A stretch of DNA of 7,559 nucleotides from Phycisphaeraceae bacterium (GCA_029260675.1 JAJDCV010000253.1:1-7559); one strand, 5' to 3'; positions 1 through 5,934 are shown, counted from the stretch's first letter. Notes: generated by a model from the sequence alone, not told the origin. Numbers and translations: made by a program.

Positions 1-158
1 ATGAACCGGACCTGACGGGCGGCCTGTAAGTCGAACCGGCGGTACCCGGCCCGGGTCCGCTCCGGGGGCGCAAGCAGGCCACGGCGCTCGTAGTAACGCA
101 CCGTCTCCACGTTCACACCCGTGTCCCTGGCAAGTTCGCCGATACTCATCTCTGACAT
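1..158 (-). CDS. MerR-family transcriptional regulator, N-terminal part (runs off the left edge)
   Basis: Fifty-two codons are readable before the window ends. They form the MerR DNA-binding domain: a helix-turn-helix at about residues 4-23 (SIGELARDTGVNVETVRYYE) followed by the wing (RRGLL, PPERT, GYRRF at residues 38-42). The GVNVETVRYYERRGLL stretch is the form usual in metal-sensing members such as the Hg, Zn, Pb and Cd sensors. The ligand-binding C-terminus, with the cysteines that would name the metal, is outside the window. The ATG at 158 is preceded by AGGAG at 170-166, seven bases away; a second in-frame ATG at 149 has no comparable site. The promoter points into this gene, so it is probably autoregulated and may lead a resistance operon to the left (inference). 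Family assignment is firm; mercury or other metal specificity is not shown. Confidence 0.92.
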   Translation of the reverse strand, partial: MSEMSIGELARDTGVNVETVRYYERRGLLAPPERTRAGYRRFDLQAARQVRF

Positions 159-163
159 ATCCG

Positions 164-181
164 TACTCCTGTAAAGGAGTA
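164..181. repeat. Perfect inverted repeat between the -10 box and the start codon of the MerR gene
   Basis: The sequence TACTCCT-gtaa-AGGAGTA has 7-bp arms with no mismatch and a 4-base centre. One arm overlaps the -10 box (178-183), and the other supplies the AGGAG ribosome binding site of the MerR gene. A start point near 171 would leave only half of the repeat in the mRNA, so a DNA-level role such as a second operator is more likely than an RNA hairpin. It may also be a coincidence of a ribosome binding site facing its own complement. Confidence 0.5.
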
Positions 182-209
182 TACGGCCCGTACCTAGGTA
201 CAGGGTCAA
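178..209 (-). promoter_or_regulatory. MerR-type promoter with palindromic operator in a 20-bp spacer
   Basis: On the minus strand a -35 box TTGACC (209-204) and a -10 box TATACT (183-178) are separated by 20 bp, the overlong spacing that MerR-family activators correct by bending DNA. Inside the spacer lies a perfect 12-bp palindrome, GTACCTAGGTAC (190-201). The TTGAC, GTAC and GTACGG elements resemble known mer and related metal-resistance operators. The promoter reads into the MerR gene at 158, so the regulator would control its own transcription. The spacing and palindrome are read directly; metal-responsive control is inferred from the family. Confidence 0.78.
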
Positions 210-379
210 GGCGAAATCTGCCAAAACTGAAGTTTTTTTCAATCCCGATTCCCAACACCGACCAACCGATATCCCGTTTAGGCGTCACGATGAGCGATTC
301 GCCCCCGATCCTCGGCAGCGGTAAAGTGTGGTTCTGTCGTATCCTGTGAACAATAGGCCCAAGCGCCCGGAGCTGACCG
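210..379. other. Non-coding spacer between the divergent MerR gene and glnA
   Basis: No gene is credible here. A T-rich run lies at 233-239, next to a short weak inverted repeat, AAAAC (223-227) and GTTTT (232-236). For glnA the only clear signal is the ribosome binding site GGAG at 369-372, seven bases before the ATG at 380. I could not find a convincing -35/-10 pair, nor a sigma-54 type TGGCAC-N5-TTGCA site. Confidence 0.6.
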
Positions 380-1792
380 ATGACACCCAAGCAAATCCTG
401 CAACTGGTCAAGACTAATAAGATCGAGTTCGTGGATTGCCGGTTCATGGACTTCCCGGGGACGTGGCAGCACATCACGTTCCCGGTCAGCGAGCTCAAAG
501 AAAAATCGTTCAAGGAAGGGTTTGGGTTTGATGGCTCGTGCATCCGGGGCTGGCAGGCGATCAATGAGACGGACATGCTGATCGTCCCGGTGGCGGACAC
601 GGCCCACGTCGACCCGTTCCGGCAGCACCCGACGCTGGCGCTGATCTGCGATGTCAAAGACCCGGTGACCAAGAAACAGTATTCGCGCGACCCGCGCTCG
701 ATCGGGCGTAAGGCGGCGGACTACATCAAGAAGGCGGGGATCGCCGACCGCGCGGTGTTTGGGCCGGAGATGGAGTTTTTTGTTTTTGACAACGTGAATT
801 ACGGGCAGGACGTGAATAGCGCATCGTACCGTGTGGACTCGGTCGAGGGTTGCTGGAACAGTGTGAAAACGAGCCCGACGAACCTGGGGTACCAGGTCCG
901 GCAGAACGACGGGTACTTCCCGGGACCGCCGATGGATTCACTCAGTGATATACGATCGCAGATGTGCCGGGTGCTCTCGGAGATGGGGATCCTGGTCGAG
1001 GGGCATCACCACGAGGTCGCGACCGGCGGGCAGTGCGAGATCGATCTGGAACACACGGACCTGCTGCGTATGGCGGACATCTGCATGATGTTCAAGTACG
1101 TCGTCAAGAACGTCGCGGCCCAGCACGGGAAGGTCGCCACGTTCATGCCCAAGCCGTTGTTTATGGACAACGGGTCGGGGATGCACACGCACTTTTCGCT
1201 TTGGAAGGCGGGTAAGCCGTTGTTTGCCGGGAACCACTACGCGGGGCTCTCGAAGGTCGGGCTCTACGCGATCGGGGGCCTGCTCAAGCACGCCAAGAGC
1301 CTGCTTGCGTTTACCAACCCGACGACTAACAGCTACAAGCGTCTGGTCCCGGGCTACGAAGCGCCGGTCAACATGGTCTACTCCTCGCGGAACCGGGCCG
1401 CGGCGATCCGCATCCCCGGCTACTCATCGGATCCAAAGACCAAGCGCATCGAGTTCCGCTGCCCGGACTCATCTTGCAACCCGTACCTGGCGTTCGCGGC
1501 GATGACGATGGCGGCGGCGGACGGGATCAAAAACAAGATCGACCCGGGCAACCCGATCGACAAGAACCTTAGCGACCTGGATCCGCACGAGCTGGAATCG
1601 ATCGACGCCGCCCCGGTCGACCTGGAACACGCGCTGGCTGAACTCGAAAAAGACCACGGCTACCTGCTCGAGGGCAAGGTCTTCACCGAAGAGATCATCC
1701 ACTACTGGATCAAGTACAAACGCGAGAGCGAGATCGACGCGCTAAGGCATCGGCCGCACCCGCATGAGTTCAGCATGTACTTTGATATCTGA
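380..1792 (+). CDS. glnA: Type I glutamine synthetase lacking the adenylylation tyrosine
   Basis: The enzyme makes glutamine from glutamate, ammonia and ATP in the cytoplasm, as a dodecamer in this family. At 470 residues it matches the E. coli enzyme (469) almost end to end. The N-terminal beta-grasp domain carries GFDGSCIRGW at 49-58, including the latch aspartate D51. The catalytic domain shows GPEMEFF (128-134), the metal and ammonia site HHHEVATGGQCE (209-220), NGSGMHTH (264-271), KRLVPGYEAP (320-329), NRAAAIRIP (338-346) and RIEFRCPD (356-363). The motif around the regulatory tyrosine, KNLYDLPPEE in E. coli, reads KNLSDLDPHE here, with Ser at 398 in place of Tyr397 (E. coli mature numbering). 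All catalytic motifs are kept, so activity is expected, but control by GlnE-type adenylylation at this residue is not possible. The ATG at 380 has a GGAG seven bases upstream. It stands alone and is convergent with the radical SAM gene. Confidence 0.97.
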   Translation: MTPKQILQLVKTNKIEFVDCRFMDFPGTWQHITFPVSELKEKSFKEGFGFDGSCIRGWQAINETDMLIVPVADTAHVDPFRQHPTLALICDVKDPVTKKQYSRDPRSIGRKAADYIKKAGIADRAVFGPEMEFFVFDNVNYGQDVNSASYRVDSVEGCWNSVKTSPTNLGYQVRQNDGYFPGPPMDSLSDIRSQMCRVLSEMGILVEGHHHEVATGGQCEIDLEHTDLLRMADICMMFKYVVKNVAAQHGKVATFMPKPLFMDNGSGMHTHFSLWKAGKPLFAGNHYAGLSKVGLYAIGGLLKHAKSLLAFTNPTTNSYKRLVPGYEAPVNMVYSSRNRAAAIRIPGYSSDPKTKRIEFRCPDSSCNPYLAFAAMTMAAADGIKNKIDPGNPIDKNLSDLDPHELESIDAAPVDLEHALAELEKDHGYLLEGKVFTEEIIHYWIKYKRESEIDALRHRPHPHEFSMYFDI

Positions 1793-1794
1793 TT

Positions 1795-1822
1795 CGTGAG
1801 GCTCGGCCCGAGACTGATCACG
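1795..1822. terminator. Possible bidirectional terminator hairpin between glnA and the radical SAM gene
   Basis: The 25-base gap between the two convergent genes contains nested inverted repeats. An outer CGTGA (1795-1799) pairs with TCACG (1818-1822), and an inner CTCGG (1802-1806) with CCGAG (1808-1812). The inner loop is a single base, so some inner pairs must open, and there is no T-tract on either strand. The outer arm overlaps the stop codon of the minus-strand gene. Position favours a termination role; the structure itself is only moderate. Confidence 0.3.
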
Positions 1823-3683
1823 TTGCCGCCGGTTGAGGCAGCGTGGGTAGCGGTGGGATCCAATGCCCGGCGGTGACCGGGGGGTGGCTGGACACCCGTG
1901 TTTTGCGTGCCAGTTGGTTTAGTTCGTAGAACGTCGGGGGTTCGTAGGTCCAGCCGGTCTTTAGACGTGCGTCTTCTTGTCTGAGTTTGCTTAAGAGGTA
2001 TCGTCCGACCAGGGGTGCCAGCAGGCGGGACTTCAGGCCGCAGATTTTGTAGAGATCGTGCAGCACGCCGGCGACGCGGTCGCGCACCTGGGGTTGATCC
2101 GCGAACCATCGACGCGCCGCCCAGAGGCCCCCGGCGTAGACGCTTGCCAGGTCTTTGGCTTCCTGCTCGAACCGTTTGCGTATGCGGGGATCGGGGTGTT
2201 TGCGGTACCGCTTGTAGCCGGCCAATGTGGTGCGTGCGACGCGCAAGACGCTCGGGCCGTTGATCTCGAAGTCGCGGGTGAAGGCTTTGAGCAGGAATTC
2301 GGTCTCGACACCGTCTTTCAGATTCGGGTGGCGGTAGTTGAATCGTAGTTGGCCGTGCGTGTCGGCGGCTTCGATGGAATCCGGGTCGGTTAACGCACCC
2401 GAGCTGCGCATCTCTTCCCAGAGCGCGGTGCCTGGGATCGGGGTGTAGAGCATGAACTGGTGGAACTCGGTGTCGTGGCTGACGGCGTAATCGATCGCTT
2501 CGTCCATATTCTCCGGTGTGTGTTCCTCCATACCGATGAGGGTGGACCCCAGCACGCGGACGCCGTGGGACTGGAGGGTCTTGACCAGCTCAAGGGTGTC
2601 GGTGCCGCTGAGCTTGGCGTACTTGCTGGCCTTGCCCTCCAGGCCCATCCAGACCCAGGAGATCCCCAGGGCGACGAGCTGTTCGATGGAGTAGGACTTG
2701 AGGACATTCGCGGAGCTGAAGACGTAGAGCGCCCAGGACTTGCCGTGCTCCTTCATCAGTTCGAGCAGTCGCAGGGCGCGTTTGCGGTGCAGGAGGAAGT
2801 TCTCATCCATCACGAAGAAGGAGTAGACCTTCAGCGTGCGTTCCAGCTCGAGCATGACCTCGAAAAGCTCGTCGCCGGTCTCGTAGAAGTTGATGAACCG
2901 CCCCTTGCCGCCGAACATCGCGCTGGTGGAGCAGAAGTTGCACCCGATGGGGCAGCCGACGGAGGGGATGAGGGTCGCGGCGACGTCGCCGGGCTTTTCG
3001 CTGAGTGTCACGCCCATGGTGCGGGCGCCGATCCCCGAGCGGATCATCGGGTGGCGGAACGGGCGGTCGTCCGGTTCACCTAGGTACCGCTGGAACCAGC
3101 GCACACCCTCACCCCGGACGATGTGGTCGGCTTCGACACGTTTGGGCAGCGTCGGCATGTTGGCGATGTGTCCGCCGATCACGATCGACACGTGGGGCTG
3201 GTGCTGACGGATCAGCCGACACATCTCCTGGACCTTCCCGACGTTGGGCATGATCGCGGTGATCCCGATCACGTCGTACCGGCGTGTGCTGATCTCTTCG
3301 ACGAAGCGATTGAGATTCGGGAAGTCCAGCAGCGTGCAGGGGGCGGAGAGGTTCGCCTGGATGAGCATCAGCCCCCAGGAGCGGTGGAACATCCGCAGGG
3401 AGAACGGGCCGTGGGTGCGCGTGACCTGGTTGTGGTAAAGCTCCATCGGGTTGATCGCCCGGCTGCCATACTCGTCGTCTTGCGCGTAAGGCCCGAACAC
3501 GCTGCACAAGAGCACACGGGCCTTGTCGCCCAGTGGGTGGGCCGGCATCCGTCCGCTGTTGGCGCTATGAACGACAGGCTCACCCGGTATCGGTGCCTCC
3601 GCGTCTCCGGGGAGGCGCTGGGGAGATTGGGAGACCGCCAGCGTTACCGTACGTGCGGGTGGGTTCGTTTGGTTGGGTGTCAT
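1818..3683 (-). CDS. Cobalamin-binding radical SAM protein (class B type), substrate unknown
   Basis: The protein has 621 residues. Residues 1-45 are Pro-rich and look unconserved. A Rossmann-like B12-binding domain follows at about 54-205, with YDVIGITAIMPNVGK (136-150), VIGGHIANMP (168-177) and HIVRGEGV (187-194). The radical SAM barrel runs from about 235 to 450, with the [4Fe-4S] cysteines C244, C248 and C251 in GCPIGCNFC, then MDENFLLHRKRAL (292-304), GLEG (347-350) and TPIPGTALWEEM (414-425). The C-terminal part, about 450-621, is helical and basic, with no domain I recognise. Class B enzymes typically methylate unactivated carbons or catalyse other radical steps, for example in hopanoid, bacteriochlorophyll or natural-product pathways; the substrate cannot be read here. 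The start at 3683 has a weak site (AGAAG, 695-691 counted as 3695-3691). An ATG at 3548 (residue 46) is an alternative that would remove the unconserved tail. The gene is divergent from the glycosyltransferase, hinting at a shared envelope or lipid role (inference). Confidence 0.9.
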   Translation of the reverse strand: MTPNQTNPPARTVTLAVSQSPQRLPGDAEAPIPGEPVVHSANSGRMPAHPLGDKARVLLCSVFGPYAQDDEYGSRAINPMELYHNQVTRTHGPFSLRMFHRSWGLMLIQANLSAPCTLLDFPNLNRFVEEISTRRYDVIGITAIMPNVGKVQEMCRLIRQHQPHVSIVIGGHIANMPTLPKRVEADHIVRGEGVRWFQRYLGEPDDRPFRHPMIRSGIGARTMGVTLSEKPGDVAATLIPSVGCPIGCNFCSTSAMFGGKGRFINFYETGDELFEVMLELERTLKVYSFFVMDENFLLHRKRALRLLELMKEHGKSWALYVFSSANVLKSYSIEQLVALGISWVWMGLEGKASKYAKLSGTDTLELVKTLQSHGVRVLGSTLIGMEEHTPENMDEAIDYAVSHDTEFHQFMLYTPIPGTALWEEMRSSGALTDPDSIEAADTHGQLRFNYRHPNLKDGVETEFLLKAFTRDFEINGPSVLRVARTTLAGYKRYRKHPDPRIRKRFEQEAKDLASVYAGGLWAARRWFADQPQVRDRVAGVLHDLYKICGLKSRLLAPLVGRYLLSKLRQEDARLKTGWTYEPPTFYELNQLARKTRVSSHPPVTAGHWIPPLPTLPQPAAT

Positions 3684-3739
3684 GAATTCTTCTCATTGAG
3701 TCCGTTCGGGCATAGTGATCGCGCCGGATATAAGCGACT

Positions 3740-3768
3740 ACTATGTCTGATTATGGGCCGGGCGTCAA
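3740..3768 (-). promoter_or_regulatory. Candidate promoter of the radical SAM gene
   Basis: On the minus strand TTGACG (3768-3763) and CATAGT (3745-3740) are 17 bp apart, a normal sigma-70-like arrangement. It would start transcription about 50 bases ahead of the ATG at 3683. The -10 box covers the ATG at 3743 that opens the longest reading of the divergent glycosyltransferase, which argues that this upstream ATG is not the real start. The match is decent but not perfect. Confidence 0.35.
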
Positions 3769-3806
3769 TCAAGTTTGCCAAACACCCGAACCGATCGGGT
3801 TGCCGT

Positions 3807-3812
3807 TACAAT
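3807..3812 (+). promoter_or_regulatory. Candidate -10 box directly ahead of the glycosyltransferase ATG
   Basis: TACAAT ends eight bases before the ATG at 3821, and no Shine-Dalgarno sequence lies between them (the bases are CCCCGCCT). This is the layout of a leaderless transcript, in which RNA would begin at or just before the start codon. No good -35 box sits at the proper distance; TTGCCA at 3775-3780 is too far away. It could be chance. Confidence 0.3.
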
Positions 3813-3820
3813 CCCCGCCT

Positions 3821-4531
3821 ATGGGTAAGACGCTGAGCATCGTGATCCCGGTGTATAACGAAAACAAGCTGCTCCCGGAGATCCTGCGCCAGGTCGAGGG
3901 GGTGGCGTTGCCCGGTGACCTGACACGGCAGATCGTCCTGATCGACGACCACTCGACCGACGGGACGACGGATATCCTCAAGCAGATGGCCGAGGATCGC
4001 CCGGATTACAAGGTGGTGTTCCACGAGAAGAACCAGGGCAAGGGCGCGGCGTTACGGACCGGGTTTCAGTACGCGACCGGGGATATTGTGCTGATTCAGG
4101 ACGCCGACCTTGAGTACGACCCGCGCGACTACCCGCGGCTGCTCGCACCGATCCTCGAAGGCCGGGCCGACGTGGTCTACGGCTCACGTTTCGTCGGCGA
4201 GACCCACCGTGTGCTGAACTACCACCACTTCCTGGGCAACAAGGTCCTCACCCGGCTGTCCAACATGTGTACGGGTCTGTACCTGACCGACATGGAGTGT
4301 TGTTACAAGGTCTTCAAGCGGGAGGTGCTGGAGCGGTTCACGATCCAGGAGCCGCGGTTCGGGGTTGAGCCGGAGATCACCGCGAAGCTGGCGCGGATGA
4401 AAGACATCCGGATCTATGAAACCCCGGTCGGGTACAACGGCCGATCGTATGAAGAAGGCAAAAAGATCAACTGGAAAGACGGCGTGTCCGCGATCCGGTG
4501 TATCCTGAAGTACCGGCTGACTTCGGGGTGA
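3821..4531 (+). CDS. Family 2 glycosyltransferase, dolichol-phosphate-mannose-synthase-like
   Basis: It probably moves a sugar from a nucleotide sugar to a polyprenyl-phosphate or similar lipid acceptor on the cytoplasmic face of the membrane. Counted from the ATG at 3821 it has 236 residues, a single GT-A domain and no obvious membrane segment. Motifs are IPVYNE (9-14), the nucleotide-binding DDHSTDGT (42-49), NQGKGAALRTGF (71-82), the metal-binding DAD in QDADLEYDP (93-101), GSRFVG (121-126), DMECCYKVFKRE (157-168) and the late NGRSYEEGKKINWKDG (206-221) typical of this subfamily. The frame stays open back to an ATG at 3743, but those 26 residues are unlike the family and lie over the opposing promoter, so I chose 3821, where the conserved GT-A fold begins. 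It is divergent from the radical SAM gene. The donor sugar and acceptor cannot be told from sequence alone. Confidence 0.9.
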   Translation: MGKTLSIVIPVYNENKLLPEILRQVEGVALPGDLTRQIVLIDDHSTDGTTDILKQMAEDRPDYKVVFHEKNQGKGAALRTGFQYATGDIVLIQDADLEYDPRDYPRLLAPILEGRADVVYGSRFVGETHRVLNYHHFLGNKVLTRLSNMCTGLYLTDMECCYKVFKREVLERFTIQEPRFGVEPEITAKLARMKDIRIYETPVGYNGRSYEEGKKINWKDGVSAIRCILKYRLTSG

Positions 4532-4569
4532 ATTATATTGGATCACCAAACATCATTTAGCCCATCACC

Positions 4570-4616
4570 CCGGTCCAATCCCCCGGCAAAGCCGGGGGCT
4601 GAGGGTAGATGACCGG
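4570..4616. terminator. Nested GC-rich hairpin between convergent glycosyltransferase and truB
   Basis: A perfect 8-bp stem, CCCCCGGC (4580-4587) with GCCGGGGG (4591-4598), closes an AAA loop. Around it a second perfect 6-bp pair, CCGGTC (4570-4575) and GACCGG (4611-4616), forms an outer stem with unequal internal loops. It lies in the 168-base gap between two converging genes, where a bidirectional terminator is expected, but neither strand has a U-tract. The inner palindrome also resembles REP-like or dispersed GC hairpins seen in many genomes. The rest of the gap (4532-4699) shows nothing coding. Confidence 0.5.
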
Positions 4617-4699
4617 CCGTAAATAATTATCACTCGGTGTGGCAGGATGCGCGTTGTGCATAGCCCGTTTCTGTACGGTGCGGGGCAGGTGGATATGCG

Positions 4700-5401
4700 C
4701 TAATCAGGCACGGGCAGCAGATCATCCTGACTGATCGGTGATTCGAAGCGGTCGATCGGGTGGGCGAGATCGAGGGTGTACCCCCCCACCGCTGTTCGGC
4801 GCAGGGATGTGAGGTGTCCGCCGGTGCCCAGTTGTTTGCCGATGTCTCGGCCGAGGCTGCGGATGTAGGTGCCCCGGCCACACTTGATGGACAGCGTGAG
4901 GCTCGGCCAGGTGTAATCTAGAACATCAATGGCATCGATCCGCACGGTCTTGATCGGCATGTCCACCGCTTCGCCTTTGCGCGCGAGTTTGTAGGCGCGT
5001 TGGCCGTTGACATGCACGGCGGAGTAGATCGGCGGGGTCTGCTGGATCTCGCCGACGAACTGCTGACAGACGGTTTGGACCTGCTCTAGCGTCGGGGGTG
5101 TGGGGACATCCACTTCCTGGCGTTCGCCCTCCAGGTCGTCGGTCTGGGTAAAGGCAGACAGGTCCACAACGGTGTCGTAGGCCTTGGGCTGACCCATGAG
5201 TTTCTCGACGCTTTTGGTGGCTTTTCCCAGGCAGCAGATGACCACCCCGGTCGCCAGCGGGTCAAGCGTCCCGGCGTGGCCGGTCTTGGCCTTGCCCGCC
5301 GCTCGGCGGACCCGACGGACCACGTCCATCGAACTCATCCCTATCGCTTTGTCTACCACGATCAGCCCGCACAGGGTCGAAACTACTTTCTGTCGACTCA
5401 C
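4700..5401 (-). CDS. truB: tRNA pseudouridine(55) synthase TruB, short form
   Basis: TruB converts U55 in the T-loop of tRNAs to pseudouridine. The catalytic domain is complete in 233 residues: GLIVVDKAIGMSS (12-24), the catalytic aspartate D47 in GHAGTLDPLATG (41-52), KAYDTVV (73-79), PPIYSAVHVNGQRAYKLARKG (123-143 region), RGTYIRSLGRDIG (176-188) with R181, and LRRTAVGGY (200-208). E. coli and Bacillus proteins exceed 300 residues because of a C-terminal PUA-type domain; this one stops soon after the core, and no PUA remnant is readable in the downstream gap. The start is GTG at 5401, supported by AAGGAAGG (5417-5410) eight bases upstream; a later ATG would cut into the conserved N-terminus. 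It is not in the usual infB-rbfA-truB-rpsO setting, but alone and divergent from a tRNA gene. Confidence 0.95.
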   Translation of the reverse strand: MSRQKVVSTLCGLIVVDKAIGMSSMDVVRRVRRAAGKAKTGHAGTLDPLATGVVICCLGKATKSVEKLMGQPKAYDTVVDLSAFTQTDDLEGERQEVDVPTPPTLEQVQTVCQQFVGEIQQTPPIYSAVHVNGQRAYKLARKGEAVDMPIKTVRIDAIDVLDYTWPSLTLSIKCGRGTYIRSLGRDIGKQLGTGGHLTSLRRTAVGGYTLDLAHPIDRFESPISQDDLLPVPD

Positions 5402-5415
5402 CGAAACCGCCTTCC

Positions 5416-5443
5416 TTTACAAGCCCAGCCAAACCAATACGAT
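5416..5443 (+). promoter_or_regulatory. Candidate promoter of the tRNA-Ser gene
   Basis: TTTACA (5416-5421) and TACGAT (5438-5443) are 16 bp apart. Transcription would begin near 5450, giving the tRNA precursor a leader of about 90 bases that includes the hairpin at 5498-5519. The -10 match is partial and the region is shared with the start of truB on the other strand. Confidence 0.25.
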
Positions 5444-5497
5444 AGCGGACCAAACTCGATCCGTCGGCCCCCCCGGACGCCCCGGCCCCTGGCCCAC

Positions 5498-5519
5498 GGA
5501 GTTGTCGCGAGGCAACTCC
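5498..5519 (+). other. Stable hairpin with a GCGA (GNRA) tetraloop ahead of tRNA-Ser
   Basis: GGAGTTG (5498-5504) is perfectly complementary to CAACTCC (5513-5519). A further U-G and C-G pair extend the stem to 9 bp, leaving GCGA (5507-5510) as loop. GNRA loops are unusually stable only when read as plus-strand RNA, the direction of the tRNA 24 bases downstream. It may be a feature of the tRNA precursor leader or a small structured element; its function is unknown. Confidence 0.55.
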
Positions 5520-5542
5520 ATCGTCCCAGCCGACACCCTTTT

Positions 5543-5629
5543 GGAGAGGTGACCGAGTGGCTGAAGGTGCACGACTGGAAATCGTGTGTGCGGTTCGCCG
5601 TACCGAGGGTTCGAATCCCTCCCTCTCCG
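5543..5629 (+). tRNA. tRNA-Ser (anticodon GGA)
   Basis: The acceptor stem pairs GGAGAGG (5543-5549) with CCTCTCC (5622-5628), followed by discriminator G5629. The D-arm region reads TGACCGAGTGGCTGAAGG. The anticodon stem is CACGA/TCGTG (5570-5574, 5582-5586) around the loop CTGGAAA, with GGA at 5577-5579, which reads the serine codons UCC and UCU. The long class II variable arm pairs GTGCGG (5588-5593) with CCGTAC (5598-5603) over a TTCG loop. The T-arm is GAGGG-TTCGAAT-CCCTC (5605-5621). The 3' CCA is not encoded and must be added after transcription. Identity is certain from the anticodon and the long variable arm. Confidence 0.97.
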
Positions 5630-5934
5630 CTTCGACATAAGTTTACTAATATACCTCATTTACGCTTTTTCCGGGCAACCCGACAACCTGGGGTTTTCTG
5701 ATCAGGGTGTTCGTAACACCTGACTTGGGCAGGAGCCTCATAACGGCAAGGCCCATCTGCGGGCATCGCCTGAAAACACGGATAAACACTTGATCAGAGC
5801 CCGAGCGCGTGTAGAATCGAATACGCAGGTTTGAGGCGCGGTCCTGACATCTAAAGGCAGGCGGTTTCAACATCTAGCGTGGATTCCGATCACGTAGCCG
5901 GCCAGTCCGTAGCCCTCGCGGAGAGACTCAGCCC
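5630..5934. other. Non-coding gap with several inverted repeats between tRNA-Ser and the prepilin gene
   Basis: I see no credible protein here. AACCC and GGGTT around 5678-5695, followed by TTTTC, might weakly terminate the tRNA transcript. A hairpin at 5702-5723 pairs GGTGTT with AACACC over a CGT loop, with further pairs beyond a bulged G. TCTGATCA (5697-5704) recurs inverted as TGATCAGA (5791-5798), enclosing the hairpin. I recognise no riboswitch family. No integrase or direct-repeat sign of an integrated element follows the tRNA. Confidence 0.5.
5790..5817 (+). promoter_or_regulatory. Candidate promoter of the prepilin-like gene
   Basis: TTGATC (5790-5795) and TAGAAT (5812-5817) are separated by 16 bp, a good sigma-70-like match. 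Transcription would start near 5824, giving a leader of roughly 110 bases before the ATG at 5935. The -35 box is part of the inverted repeat TGATCAGA, which could make it a regulated site (inference). Confidence 0.45.

Noticed and set aside
223..239. AAAAC/GTTTT inverted repeat followed by T's, considered as a terminator
   Set aside because: The stem is five mostly A-T pairs, and no transcript is expected to end there because the flanking genes diverge.
278..628. Minus-strand open frame over the start of glnA
   Set aside because: It is antisense to strongly conserved glnA codons, has Arg/Asp/His-rich low-information content and no family resemblance.
2460..3083. Long plus-strand open frame (207 codons) inside the radical SAM gene
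   Set aside because: It mirrors the opposite strand in GC-rich coding DNA. The minus strand carries the radical SAM motifs and explains the region fully.
4630..4881. Minus-strand frame overlapping the truB 3' end, considered as a frameshifted PUA domain
   Set aside because: Its sequence is Ser/Thr/Pro-rich and does not resemble a PUA domain, so truB appears naturally short rather than broken.
5276..5701. Plus-strand open frame running from truB through the tRNA
   Set aside because: It crosses the antisense of truB and the whole tRNA-Ser gene, which are both certain, and the protein has no recognisable pattern.
5646..5873. 75-codon minus-strand frame in the gap after the tRNA
   Set aside because: Composition is unlike a protein, no ribosome binding site stands out, and it covers the likely promoter of the next gene.
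5543..5934. Possible integration site of a mobile element at tRNA-Ser
   Set aside because: No integrase, no repeat of the tRNA 3' end and no mobile-element gene is visible within the window.
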